A program made the translations under genes and the position numbers. The notes beneath the pieces are model-generated. The model was not told the DNA's origin and ran no database searches. It saw only the letters and a list, made by a program, of their open reading frames with translations. A stretch of 56,341 nt of DNA from Chloroflexota bacterium (GTDB lineage Bacteria; Chloroflexota; Anaerolineae; Promineifilales; Promineifilaceae), in NCBI GenBank assembly GCA_014584575.1, contig JACTMP010000080.1:1-56341 (forward strand), given 5' to 3'. Shown here piece by piece: positions 14,929-23,806 of the stretch (within the stretch, counting starts at the first letter, position 1; the number at the start of each line of letters is the position of its first letter).

Positions 14929-15600
14929 ATGTTACTTTTTCTGCGCGGCGCTGAATATCCTATTCCCACGATGATAACCTTTGCCATCGTGTTGGTGTTT
15001 GCTTTTGCTTACCATGAACTGGCCCACGCCGTGGTAGCTGACCGTTTGGGGGACCCTACGCCGCGTTCTTACGGCCGTATCACCCTCAACCCCGCCCCCA
15101 ATTTAGACCGCACCGGTTTAATCCTGGCGCTGCTCATTGGTTTTGGCTGGGCCTTTACACCCATTAACCCGCTCTACTTCCGGGGCAATCCGCGCCGCGC
15201 CTTTGCCATTGTCTCTATCGCCGGGCCACTGGCCAATCTGGCCATGGCCGGCTTGTTGGGGCTGCCGGTGCGTCTGGGTCTGGTGACGTACACGCTGCCG
15301 ATGGAAGTGCTGCCGTCGCTCTATTCATTTTTGACTTTTGGCGTCTATTACAATTTGCTGCTCTTTGCCTTTAACCTGATTCCTATTCCGCCGTTGGATG
15401 GTTTCCGCATCTTGTTAGGCATTCTGCCGCCCGATATTGCCGTGCAAATGGAGCAACTGTACCGGTACAGCATGTTTATCTTTTTAGGCGTCTTTTTCTT
15501 ATTACCGGCGGCGGGGATCAACATTGCCGGGGAAATCTTGTGGCCGGTGATCGGCTTTTTCTACCCGATATTTACCGGTGGCTGGCCGCCGATTATGTAG
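14929..15600 (+). CDS. M50 family site-2 protease-like membrane metalloprotease
   Basis: The 223-residue protein is a polytopic membrane protein with the zinc motif 'HELAH' in a hydrophobic helix (AFAYHELAHAVVADRLGDPTP) and the third ligand region 'NLIPIPPLDGFRIL'. These define the compact M50B/rhomboid-like peptidase group that cleaves within the membrane. About five membrane spans are visible. Substrate is unknown. RBS AAGGAT precedes ATG 14929. The HD-domain gene starts 3 bases after its stop. Confidence 0.88.
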   Translation: MLLFLRGAEYPIPTMITFAIVLVFAFAYHELAHAVVADRLGDPTPRSYGRITLNPAPNLDRTGLILALLIGFGWAFTPINPLYFRGNPRRAFAIVSIAGPLANLAMAGLLGLPVRLGLVTYTLPMEVLPSLYSFLTFGVYYNLLLFAFNLIPIPPLDGFRILLGILPPDIAVQMEQLYRYSMFIFLGVFFLLPAAGINIAGEILWPVIGFFYPIFTGGWPPIM

Positions 15601-15603
15601 GGT

Positions 15604-16119
15604 ATGCGCTACCGGCTGTGGCAGTTCTGGCAGATAGTCCGCGCCAAACCATTAACAATAGCAGCCTGGGCGGAGGTCACGGCCGTGCTCACGCACACCG
15701 AGCTGCCCTTATTCCGCCGCTTTTCGGCTAATGACCAATGGCACAGCCTGCGCGTGCTGCGGCTGGTGCAAGCGTCCGGTTGTGAGCAACCGGCGCTGTG
15801 GAAAGCAGCCTTGCTGCACGATGTGGGCAAAACCCAGGTGCGGCTGACGCTGCTGGATCGGGTGGTGATTGTGGTGGGCAGCGCCTTATGGCCGGGCAAA
15901 ACGGCCGTGTGGGGCAGTGGTGCGGCGCGGGGTTGGCGACGGCCGTTTGTGGTCAAGGCGCAGCATCCGGCCTGGGGCGCGACGATGGCCGAAGCCGCCG
16001 GGTGTGATGCTCTTACAGTCGCCTTGATTCGGCAGCACCAGGATGCGCTTGAGGATATGACTGAACCGGAATTACGGGAATTACTGCGTATTTTGCAGTG
16101 GGCGGATGATCAGAGTTAA
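15604..16119 (+). CDS. HD-domain phosphohydrolase
   Basis: The 171-residue protein contains 'WHSLRV', then 'ALLHDVGK' (the HD pair), 'AQHPAWGATMAE' and 'IRQHQD', a full set of metal-binding His/Asp of the HD superfamily. It may hydrolyse a nucleotide or act on a signalling molecule; the family cannot be narrowed. Two ACGGCCGT copies lie 30 bases apart in it (15901, 15939). It is coupled to the M50 gene. Confidence 0.82.
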   Translation: MRYRLWQFWQIVRAKPLTIAAWAEVTAVLTHTELPLFRRFSANDQWHSLRVLRLVQASGCEQPALWKAALLHDVGKTQVRLTLLDRVVIVVGSALWPGKTAVWGSGAARGWRRPFVVKAQHPAWGATMAEAAGCDALTVALIRQHQDALEDMTEPELRELLRILQWADDQS

Positions 16120-16135
16120 ACAGCGGAGACAATAC

Positions 16136-17125
16136 ATGCAAGCACAAACGGTAACGATTCTTGGCCTGGGGCGGGCGGGGGCGTCGGTGGGGTTGGCGGT
16201 GAAGGCCAAACTACCGGTGACGGTGGTGGGTTATGACACCAACCCGGATGTGGCGCGGGCGGCGCAGGCGCAGATGAAGGCGGTGGATGCCGTCGAGATC
16301 AACCTGTATAAAGCGGCAGCAAAGGCGGACATTCTGGTGCTCATGCTGCCGGTGGCGGAACTGGAAGAGACGCTGCAAGCGATTGGCGGCGACTTGCAGC
16401 CACATACGCTGGTGCTCGATTTTTCCGGTCTAAAGGGGCCGGGGCTGAAATGGGCCAGGAAACAGTTGCAGCACGGGCACTACGTGGGGGCGACGCCGGT
16501 ACTGGCGGCCCAATGGCTGGCCGACGGCCGTACCGATGTCACCGCCGCCACCCCCGATCTCTTCCAAAACAGCCTCTTTTGCCTGATGCCCTCGCCCGAC
16601 GCTGACCCGCAGGCGGTGGAAACGGCCGTGAACTTTGGCCTGGTGTTGGGGGCACGGCCGTATTTTATTGACCCTATGGAGTATGATGCCCTGGTGCAGG
16701 GCACGGAGGCGCTGCCCGGTTTTGTAGCCGCTGCCTTGTTTAACTCCTTGAAACAATCCACAAGCTGGCAGGATATGTTACGTTTTGCCGGTAGCTCGTT
16801 TAACCTGGCCACGCTGCCGCTGGCGCAGCCCAAAGATATTGCCTATATGGCCCTCAACCAAAAAGAAGCCTCGCTGCGCTGGTTAGAGGCGCTTATTAAC
16901 GAACTGACCACCTTGCGCCGGTTGGTGTATGAAAGTGAGCCGCAGTTGTTGACGGCCGTGTTTGAAGAACTGGCTAACGAACGGGACAAATGGCTGCTTA
17001 AGCGGCAGGACAATGATTGGGACGAACGCACCATGCCGGACATCCAGCGCCCTTCGATGATGGGGCATATGCTCGGTGGCCTGGCGCCAGACGCGAGGAA
17101 GAAGGGGGGGAGTGGTAATCGGTGA
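16136..17125 (+). CDS. NAD(P)-binding dehydrogenase, prephenate dehydrogenase-like
   Basis: The product begins MQAQTVTILGLGRAGASVGL, a Rossmann GxGxxG, and has 'ADILVLMLPVAELEETLQAIG' and 'TLVLDFSGLKGPGL', typical of the TyrA/prephenate dehydrogenase group. The helical C-terminal half ('FIDPMEYDALVQGTEALPGF') fits the dimerisation domain, in which the H/E-x-H substrate motifs are not obvious. So the substrate may not be prephenate. GGAG lies 8 bases before ATG 16136. The 3' end runs into a heptad-repeat block (17115-17149). Confidence 0.7.
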   Translation: MQAQTVTILGLGRAGASVGLAVKAKLPVTVVGYDTNPDVARAAQAQMKAVDAVEINLYKAAAKADILVLMLPVAELEETLQAIGGDLQPHTLVLDFSGLKGPGLKWARKQLQHGHYVGATPVLAAQWLADGRTDVTAATPDLFQNSLFCLMPSPDADPQAVETAVNFGLVLGARPYFIDPMEYDALVQGTEALPGFVAAALFNSLKQSTSWQDMLRFAGSSFNLATLPLAQPKDIAYMALNQKEASLRWLEALINELTTLRRLVYESEPQLLTAVFEELANERDKWLLKRQDNDWDERTMPDIQRPSMMGHMLGGLAPDARKKGGSGNR

Positions 17126-17149
17126 ACGGTAATCGGTTTTCGGATTACG
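17115..17149. repeat. Five heptads at a gene junction
   Basis: Units GTAATCG, GTGAACG, GTAATCG, GTTTTCG and GATTACG span the end of the dehydrogenase gene and the region before the glycosyltransferase start, contributing the last residues of the former. Confidence 0.85.
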
Positions 17150-17208
17150 AGAAATTGCTCATGACTCGGCCAGAGATTTTAGTGACGCACAAGGTAAAGG
17201 CGGTAGAG

Positions 17209-18405
17209 ATGGCAGCAACACGGCCGTTGCGCGTTTTGATGATCGCCCCCACCTCCTTTTTTAGCGACTATGGCGGGCATATTCGCATCTTGGAGGAGAT
17301 GCGGGTATTGCAGGCCATGGGGCATGAGGTGGCGGTGGTCACTTATTATAAAGGAAGCAATATGCCGGGGCTGGATATTCGGCGGACACGGCCGTTGCCC
17401 TGGCGCACCGATTACGAAGTGGGTTCGTCCCGGCATAAACTGGCCTTTGATGTCTATCTGGCGGCGCAATCGGTGATTGAGGCCTTGCGTTACCGCCCCG
17501 ATGTGGTGCATGGACACATGCACGAGGGGGCCATTATTGGCAGTGTGGTGGCAAAGTTGCTGCGTGTCCCCCTGGTGTTTGATTTTCAGGGCAGCCTGTC
17601 GGCGGAGATGGTAGACCACAACTTTCTGGCAAAGGACGGCCGTTTTTACCCCTGGGTATTTCGCCTGGAAAAGTTTATCACCCGACTGCCGGCGGCCATC
17701 CTCACCAGTTCCCGCCAGGCCACCGACCTGTTGCGAGAGGACTTTACGGTGCCCATGCACCGCCTCCAGCCCTTGCCGGACTGCGCCGACACCACCCGCT
17801 TCAACCCCGGAAACTTTCCCGCTGAGGTCAGACAAAACCTTAAGCAAAAGCTAAGGTTGCCGCCAGACCGCCCCATCGTCGCTTATCTGGGATTGCTCAC
17901 AGACTATCAGGGCATCCCCCATCTGTTGCAAGCGGCGGCGATATTGAAGCAGGCGGGCGAATCGGCCCACTTCCTCATTATGGGTTATCCCAACGTAGAC
18001 CATTACCAAAAACTGGCGGCCCATCTACGGGTAGAGGATATTGTCACCTTTACCGGCAAGGTGGAGTATCGGGATGCGCCGCTTTACCTCTCTCTGGGTG
18101 ATATTGCCGTTGCCCCGAAAATGTCCAGCACCGAGGGCAGCGGCAAGCTGCTCAACTATATGGCGCTGGCGCAGCCGGTGGTGGCCTATGATTCACCCGT
18201 GCACCGGGAATATCTGGCCGACCTGGGGGTGTATGCGCCATTGGGAGATGTGAATGCGCTGGCGGAGGGGATTGCTACATTGTTACGTGCGCCGGTTTAC
18301 GGCCGTGAACTGGGCCAAAAGTTACGTCAACGCGCCGTCACCGAATATAGCTGGCAGCGCGCCGGGGAGGAGATCGTCATGCTCTACCGACGTTTGACAA
18401 ACTAG
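17209..18405 (+). CDS. Glycosyltransferase family 4
   Basis: The enzyme starts 'MAATRPLRVLMIAPTSFFSDYGGHIRILEEM', the GT4 first strand with a glycine-rich acceptor loop. 'PDVVHGHMHEGAIIG' and 'FDFQGSLSAEMVDH' follow in the N-lobe. The C-lobe has 'PIVAYLGLLTDYQGIPHLLQA' and 'KMSSTEGSGKLLNYMALAQP', the E-x7-E-like donor site. It transfers a nucleotide-sugar to a lipid or glycan in the cytoplasm. I start it at ATG 17209 since the fold begins there; longer frames from 17122 or 17161 run through repeat DNA. A terminator follows at 18480. Confidence 0.85.
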   Translation: MAATRPLRVLMIAPTSFFSDYGGHIRILEEMRVLQAMGHEVAVVTYYKGSNMPGLDIRRTRPLPWRTDYEVGSSRHKLAFDVYLAAQSVIEALRYRPDVVHGHMHEGAIIGSVVAKLLRVPLVFDFQGSLSAEMVDHNFLAKDGRFYPWVFRLEKFITRLPAAILTSSRQATDLLREDFTVPMHRLQPLPDCADTTRFNPGNFPAEVRQNLKQKLRLPPDRPIVAYLGLLTDYQGIPHLLQAAAILKQAGESAHFLIMGYPNVDHYQKLAAHLRVEDIVTFTGKVEYRDAPLYLSLGDIAVAPKMSSTEGSGKLLNYMALAQPVVAYDSPVHREYLADLGVYAPLGDVNALAEGIATLLRAPVYGRELGQKLRQRAVTEYSWQRAGEEIVMLYRRLTN

Positions 18406-18479
18406 AAGGCCATCACTATAATCTTCGTTCGCTGTTTAGCAGGGTTTGATGAACGAAAACCTTTTACACCAACACACCA

Positions 18480-18520
18480 AAGGGGTGCGACAACCAAAAT
18501 AACGTTGCACCCCTTCTTTT
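18480..18520 (+). terminator. Terminator between glycosyltransferase and rpoB
   Basis: Arms 18480-18491 (AAGGGGTGCGAC) and 18504-18515 pair over 12 bp with one G-T, followed by CTTTTT. The rest of the 188-base gap holds no gene. The rpoB ribosome site AGGGAACAGGA ends 7 bases before ATG 18594. Confidence 0.8.
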
Positions 18521-18593
18521 TGGTTATAGGGTATGTTTGTTTAGGGGTGTGGCCTTGCGCCCGCCTACATTTTCCAGGGAACAGGATATCTAA

Positions 18594-21500
18594 ATGTCTA
18601 AATTACCCATTAAAAGTTATGCCCGCATGACAGACCTGTTGGAACTGCCCACATTGATTGATGTGCAGTTGAATTCGTTTCAACAGTTCATTGATGAAGG
18701 TCTGGCCGAATTGTTTGATGAAGTGTCGCCCATTGAAAGTTTTAGTGGCGACCTGAAGCTCTACTTCCCCAGCAAGCACAAAGAAACCGAAGGCTTTGAC
18801 CTGAAATACTGGTTTGGCGAGCCGAAATACTCTGTCGAAGAGTGTGTTGAGCGTGACATGAGCTATGCCGCGCCGCTGTACGTGAAGGCGCTGCTGTATA
18901 GCCAGGATTTAGACCAGCCCATTGTGCAAGACATTTTCATGGGCGACTTCCCGCTGATGACACAGGCCGGCACGTTCATTATTAACGGCACCGAGCGCGT
19001 CGTCGTCAGCCAGTTGATCCGTTCACCTGGCGCATATTTTGAGGTGCAGGAAGAGCGTACCACGGGACGGCCGTTGGCTATGGCTAAATTGATCCCTGAC
19101 CGCGGCGCCTGGATCGAATTTGAGACTCGCAAAACCGATTACCTTACCGTCAAGTTCAACCGCAAACGTACTGTGCCCGTGACGCTGTTCCTGCGGGCGT
19201 TGGCGGCGGTGGATGATGGTTTGGGGAATCCCATCTTGAAAACTGGCAGCGATGAAGAATTGTTCACCCTGTTTGAAGAAGTGGATACCAACGGCGAGCA
19301 CCTCTATATTCAGGGCAGCATTGAGCAAGAACCGCCCTGGCACCCGGACAAACCGCTGGCGCAGCAGGCGCTCATTGAGTTCTATAAGCGGATGCGCCCT
19401 GGCGACCCGCCGACGCTGGAAAACGCCGAACAATATCTCTTTGAGCAATTGTTTGATCCTCGCCGTTACGATCTGGCGCGGGTCGGCCGTTACAAGCTGA
19501 ACAAGCGGCTGAATCTGAAAGAGATCGTGCCCGAAGAACACCGCACGCTGACGCAGCATGATATTGTGAAAGTAGTGCGCCACATGATCCGCATCAACAA
19601 CGGGCTGGAAGGGCCGGATGATATTGATCATCTGGGCAACCGTCGCGTGAAGACGGTGGGGGAACTGTTGCAGGCCAAACTGCGTGTGGGGCTGCGCCGC
19701 ATGGAGCGGGTGGTGAAGGAACGCATGTCTATCCGTGACAGCGAAACAATCACGCCCATTGCGTTAGTGAATATCCGGCCTGTCGTCGCCGCCGTGCGCG
19801 AATTCTTTGGTAGTTCGCAGTTGAGCCAGTTTATGGAGCAGGCAAATCCGCTGGCGGAGTTGACCCACAAGCGTACCTTGTCGGCGTTAGGGCCAGGTGG
19901 TTTGCGCCGGGAACGCGCCGGTTTTGAGGTGCGTGACGTGCATCATAGTCATTACGGCCGTATCTGCCCCATTGAAACCCCGGAAGGGCCAAACATTGGT
20001 CTGATTGGGCGGTTGGCGGCTTACGGCCGTGTCAACCGCTATGGTTTCATTGAAACCCCCTACCGCCGTGTCTACAACGCCCTGCCTACCAGTGCCGATG
20101 ACCTGATCGGCCACGACGCCTTCACCAATATCGTCAATCCCGACACCGGTGAAATCATTGTTGCCGCCGATGAAACCATTACTGCGGAACATCTGTCCGC
20201 CATACGGGCTGCCGGATTGGAAACCGTTTCTGTCAAACCCTTCGTCACCAACGAAATCACCTACATGTCCGCCGACGAAGAAGACCATTACACCATTGCC
20301 CAGGCCAATGCCCGTCTGGATGAACGCGGGCAGTTTATGGACAGGCGCATTTCTTCACGGCGCAATCAGCAATTCCGCTTCTCCTCGGTGCAGCGTATTG
20401 ACTACATTGATGTAGCCCCACGCCAGATTGTGGGAATTTCTGCCGCCTTGATCCCCTTTCTGGACCACGATGACGCTAACCGCGCTCTGATGGGTTCGAA
20501 CATGCAACGCCAGGCAGTGCCTTTGCTCAAGCCGGATGTGCCCGTTGTCAGCACCGGTATGGAACGGCACGCGGCCGTGAATTCCGGACAGATCATCCTG
20601 GCCGACCAGGATTGCGAAGTGGTCAGCGTCACCGGCGACAAAATTGTGGTCGTCAGTGAAGATGGGCCGCGCACTTACAATTTGCGCAAATACACCCGTT
20701 CCAACCAGAGCACCTGCATTGACCAACGCCCCGTCGTAGTCAAAGGGCAGCGGCTCAAGAAAGGCGACGTATTGGCCGACAGCTCCTCCACCGAATATGG
20801 CGAACTGGCGCTGGGCCAGGACGTGGTTATCGCCTTCCTCTCCTGGGAAGGGGGCAACTTTGAAGACGCCATTTTGGTCAGTGAGCGGCTGGTGCGTGAA
20901 GACCGTTTCACCTCTGTCCACATTGAAAAACACGAAGTGGAAGCGCGTGACACCAAGCTGGGGCCGGAAGAGATCACCTATGACATCCCCAACGTCAGCG
21001 AAGACGCCCTGAAAGACCTGGACGAACGCGGCATCATCCGCGTGGGCGCTGATGTGAATGAAATGGACATTCTGGTGGGTAAGATCACCCCCAAAGGCGA
21101 GAAGGAACTCAGCCCCGAAGAAAAATTGCTGCGCGCCATTTTTGGCGACAAGGCCCGCGAGGTAAAAGACTCCAGCTTGCGCCTGCCGCACGGCGCACGG
21201 GGTAAGGTGGTGGATGTGCATGTTTTCGACCGCCAGCACGACCGCGACCTGCCCGCCGGTGTGGAAACGATGGTGCGCGTCAGTGTGGCGCAGCGACGCA
21301 AACTGGCGGTAGGTGACAAGATGGCCGGCCGCCATGGCAACAAAGGTGTCATTTCCAAGATCGTGCCAATTGAGGATATGCCCTATCTGGCAGATGGCAC
21401 ACCCATTGACATTATCCTCAACCCGCTGGGTGTGCCCGGCCGTATGAATATCGGTCAGGTGTTGGAGACGAACCTGGGTTGGGCAGCGTCACGCCTGAAT

Positions 21501-22529
21501 TTTCGGGCCATTACGCCGGTGTTCGATGGCGCCAATGAAATAGAGGTGGCCTCGGAACTGGCTCGCGCCTGGTTGACTGCCCGCGCCTGGGAAACGGCCG
21601 TGGAATGGGCCTGGGATTGGTTAAAAGAAATTGATTACGACATGCACGTGCTCAGAGACGACAATGAAGCCCGGCGGCTCTTCATCTCTGGCTGGTTGGG
21701 CGAGATGGGGTACGATACCGAACGGCTAGAGGTGGACGAACCTTTTGCGCGTGAAGCCGTTGCCAGAGAATGGCTGAAAGGGCGTGACTGGGACGGTGAC
21801 AATATATTCCCGCCTGATTGGAGTACCTCACGTAAATTAGACCGCTCTTCCGGCAACGAGTTGGCTGTTGAATGTTGTATCCGTGAATGGTATGGCTTTA
21901 TGCTTGAGAAGTACGGCGATAGTTTACCAGAGTCCGCGAAAGTAGACGCACGGCAAACAGACCTGAACACGTTGCAGGAGTTGGCCACCACCATTATGAC
22001 CGAAACGTTTGAGCCGCTGCCGGTGTGGGGCAAGGAAAAGTTGATAGATGGGCAGACGGGCAAACCGTTTGACCAGCCCGTGACAGTAGGTGTGCTGCAC
22101 ATGCTCAAACTGGCGCACCTGGTAGAAGACAAGGCCCATGCCCGCTCCACCGGCCCTTACTCGCTGGTGACGCAGCAGCCGCTCGGCGGTAAAGCGCAGT
22201 TTGGTGGGCAGCGTTTTGGCGAGATGGAAGTGTGGGCGCTGGAAGCATATGGCGCGGCCTATACCTTGCAAGAAATGTTGACCGTGAAGTCAGACGATGT
22301 GCAGGGCCGGGTGAAGACGTATGAGGCTATTGTTAAGAATGAGCCGATTGAAGAGCCAGGTGTACCGGCTTCCTTCCGGGTGTTAGTCAAAGAGTTGCAG
22401 AGCCTTGGGCTGGCGGTGGAAGCTGTGACCGATTCGGGCGATACGATTCGGTTTGGCAAGGAAGACGACAAACGCAACCGCAAACACGCCGGCACGGGGC
22501 TAATGGACCTGGCCCGCAACCGCCGCTAG
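18594..22529 (+). CDS. rpoB: RNA polymerase beta subunit
   Basis: The 1311-residue protein has all RpoB landmarks: 'SFQQFIDEGL', 'FIINGTERVVVSQLIRSPG', the rifampicin region 'SSQLSQFMEQANPLAEL' (about 407-423), 'HYGRICPIETPEGPNIGLI', 'LGQDVVIAFLSWEGGNFEDA', 'KMAGRHGNKGV' and the C-terminal 'GGKAQFGGQRFGEMEVWALE'. Between 'PVFDGA' and 'GKEKLIDGQTG' about 165 residues (980-1145) are inserted where most bacteria have about 20. rpoC does not follow; the next gene is convergent. Positions equivalent to E. coli D516 and R529 are Glu and Thr. Only four ACGGCCGT copies occur in 3.9 kb. Confidence 0.98.
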   Translation: MSKLPIKSYARMTDLLELPTLIDVQLNSFQQFIDEGLAELFDEVSPIESFSGDLKLYFPSKHKETEGFDLKYWFGEPKYSVEECVERDMSYAAPLYVKALLYSQDLDQPIVQDIFMGDFPLMTQAGTFIINGTERVVVSQLIRSPGAYFEVQEERTTGRPLAMAKLIPDRGAWIEFETRKTDYLTVKFNRKRTVPVTLFLRALAAVDDGLGNPILKTGSDEELFTLFEEVDTNGEHLYIQGSIEQEPPWHPDKPLAQQALIEFYKRMRPGDPPTLENAEQYLFEQLFDPRRYDLARVGRYKLNKRLNLKEIVPEEHRTLTQHDIVKVVRHMIRINNGLEGPDDIDHLGNRRVKTVGELLQAKLRVGLRRMERVVKERMSIRDSETITPIALVNIRPVVAAVREFFGSSQLSQFMEQANPLAELTHKRTLSALGPGGLRRERAGFEVRDVHHSHYGRICPIETPEGPNIGLIGRLAAYGRVNRYGFIETPYRRVYNALPTSADDLIGHDAFTNIVNPDTGEIIVAADETITAEHLSAIRAAGLETVSVKPFVTNEITYMSADEEDHYTIAQANARLDERGQFMDRRISSRRNQQFRFSSVQRIDYIDVAPRQIVGISAALIPFLDHDDANRALMGSNMQRQAVPLLKPDVPVVSTGMERHAAVNSGQIILADQDCEVVSVTGDKIVVVSEDGPRTYNLRKYTRSNQSTCIDQRPVVVKGQRLKKGDVLADSSSTEYGELALGQDVVIAFLSWEGGNFEDAILVSERLVREDRFTSVHIEKHEVEARDTKLGPEEITYDIPNVSEDALKDLDERGIIRVGADVNEMDILVGKITPKGEKELSPEEKLLRAIFGDKAREVKDSSLRLPHGARGKVVDVHVFDRQHDRDLPAGVETMVRVSVAQRRKLAVGDKMAGRHGNKGVISKIVPIEDMPYLADGTPIDIILNPLGVPGRMNIGQVLETNLGWAASRLNFRAITPVFDGANEIEVASELARAWLTARAWETAVEWAWDWLKEIDYDMHVLRDDNEARRLFISGWLGEMGYDTERLEVDEPFAREAVAREWLKGRDWDGDNIFPPDWSTSRKLDRSSGNELAVECCIREWYGFMLEKYGDSLPESAKVDARQTDLNTLQELATTIMTETFEPLPVWGKEKLIDGQTGKPFDQPVTVGVLHMLKLAHLVEDKAHARSTGPYSLVTQQPLGGKAQFGGQRFGEMEVWALEAYGAAYTLQEMLTVKSDDVQGRVKTYEAIVKNEPIEEPGVPASFRVLVKELQSLGLAVEAVTDSGDTIRFGKEDDKRNRKHAGTGLMDLARNRR

Positions 22530-22549
22530 ACGGTTGAATGACCCTTTAG

Positions 22550-22598
22550 ACGGGTGGCGCTTGTTCTCTCCTGGGCAGGCGCTACCCGTTTTTTTTTG
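22550..22598 (+). terminator. Intrinsic terminator of rpoB
   Basis: Arms 22550-22560 (ACGGGTGGCGC) and 22579-22589 pair over 11 bp with one G-T and run into nine or ten T residues. It confirms that the transcript ends without rpoC. Confidence 0.92.
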
Positions 22599-22618
22599 CC
22601 TGGATAAGCAGAATTTGG

Positions 22619-23704
22619 CTATTCGATGACAGGTTCTTGCGGTGCATGGCTCAAAAGCTGCCAGCCATCGTCTGTAAGCCAGGCGAAATCTTCCAGGCGA
22701 ATGCCGCCCCAACCAGGGATATAAATGCCGGGTTCAATGGTGACATTCATACCGGTTGCCAGCATTGCCTTCTTGGGCGCGTGTGGCGAGAGAAACGGGC
22801 CTTCGTGAATTTCCAGCCCCACGCCATGCCCCAGGCCGTGTCCAAAATGCTCTTTATGCCCCGCACCGTGAATCAGGTTACGCGCCAGCGCATCCACTTT
22901 CAACAATGTCATACCGGCGCGAGCTTGTTGCAATACGGTTTGCTGCGCCTGCTGCACCAGCCGGTATAGCTGCCAAAAGCGGGGCGGTGGGTCGCTGCCC
23001 AGGTAAAAAGTGCGGGTCATGTCGCTGTGGTAGCCATCCAACCGGGCGCCCATGTCCATGATGATGAGGTCGCCGATTTGCAAGGGGCGGTCGCCGGTGG
23101 TGTGGTGTGGCAAGGCGCTGTTTGGCCCGGAGGCCACTGAGGTGGCAAAAGCGACGCCATCCGCCCCGGCCGCCATCATTACTTTTTCCAGTTCCCAGGC
23201 CAGTTGTTTTTCCGTCTGGCCGGGGCGGGCCAGGTGTGGGAATTGGGCCATGGCCTGGTCGGTGATGGCGGCGGCGCGCTGCATCAGGGCGATTTCGGCA
23301 GCGGATTTGATGGCGCGCAGCGGCTCAACTGTTTCGGCCAACGGCTGCCAGCGAATGCCCAGACGCAGGCCGCGCCAACGAGCCATCTGCTCCAGAGTAA
23401 CGTGTTTTTGTTCGATGCCGATGCGTTGGGCTGGCGCGGCCTGGAAAAATTGGCGGTCATGCTGGCGGGTGCGTTCGTGTTTGAACAAGGTGAAGTGTGG
23501 GGCTTCGTTTTGGGCGCGTGTGTAGTAGCGGGAATCGGTGGCGATGAGCGCCTGGTCTGGGGTGAGCAGTAGCATGGCGTTGGAGCCGGTGAAGCCGCTC
23601 AACCAGCGCCGGTTGGCGGGGCTGGTGATGAGCAGGGCCTCTATCTGCCATTTGTCGAATTGTTGGCGCACGGCCGTGACTCTTTGCTGGTGTATATCGT
23701 TCAT
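22619..23704 (-). CDS. Xaa-Pro aminopeptidase / M24 family peptidase
   Basis: The 361-residue enzyme has a creatinase-like N-domain ('ITSPANRRWLSGFTGSNAM', 'LIATDSRYYTRAQNE') and a pita-bread C-domain with the metal ligands in 'IIMDMGARLDGYHSDMTRTF', 'GHGLGHGVGLEIHEGP', 'NVTIEPGIYIPGWGGIRLEDF'. It removes N-terminal residues next to proline or cleaves X-Pro dipeptides in the cytoplasm. The gene is convergent to rpoB with a T-rich terminator between. AGGAGG lies 13 bases before ATG 23704, rather far; that site overlaps the stop of a tiny upstream ORF. Confidence 0.92.
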   Translation of the reverse strand: MNDIHQQRVTAVRQQFDKWQIEALLITSPANRRWLSGFTGSNAMLLLTPDQALIATDSRYYTRAQNEAPHFTLFKHERTRQHDRQFFQAAPAQRIGIEQKHVTLEQMARWRGLRLGIRWQPLAETVEPLRAIKSAAEIALMQRAAAITDQAMAQFPHLARPGQTEKQLAWELEKVMMAAGADGVAFATSVASGPNSALPHHTTGDRPLQIGDLIIMDMGARLDGYHSDMTRTFYLGSDPPPRFWQLYRLVQQAQQTVLQQARAGMTLLKVDALARNLIHGAGHKEHFGHGLGHGVGLEIHEGPFLSPHAPKKAMLATGMNVTIEPGIYIPGWGGIRLEDFAWLTDDGWQLLSHAPQEPVIE

Positions 23705-23714
23705 GTGAGCATTA

Positions 23715-23804
23715 TTACCTCCTGTTTTCTACCGTGATCCATGCCATTTGTTCCAGATTGCGCAAACTGTCCACCAGCCGCGCCCACAACATCATGTCAC
23801 GCAT
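23715..23804 (-). CDS. Small ORF of 29 residues between TPR and peptidase genes
   Basis: ATG 23804 is preceded at 4 bases by AGGAGT and opens MRDMMLWARLVDSLRNLEQM, ending ITVENRR before TAA at 23715. It fills the gap between the TPR gene stop (23807) and the peptidase ribosome site. The sequence is amphipathic and helix-like, with Trp and Arg. It may be a real small protein or a leader ORF that couples translation to the peptidase gene. No family is known to me. Confidence 0.45.
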   Translation of the reverse strand: MRDMMLWARLVDSLRNLEQMAWITVENRR

Positions 23805-23806
23805 AT

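Noticed and set aside
20355..21335. 326-residue minus-strand frame inside rpoB
   Set aside because: Shadow of rpoB; no ribosome site and no family features.
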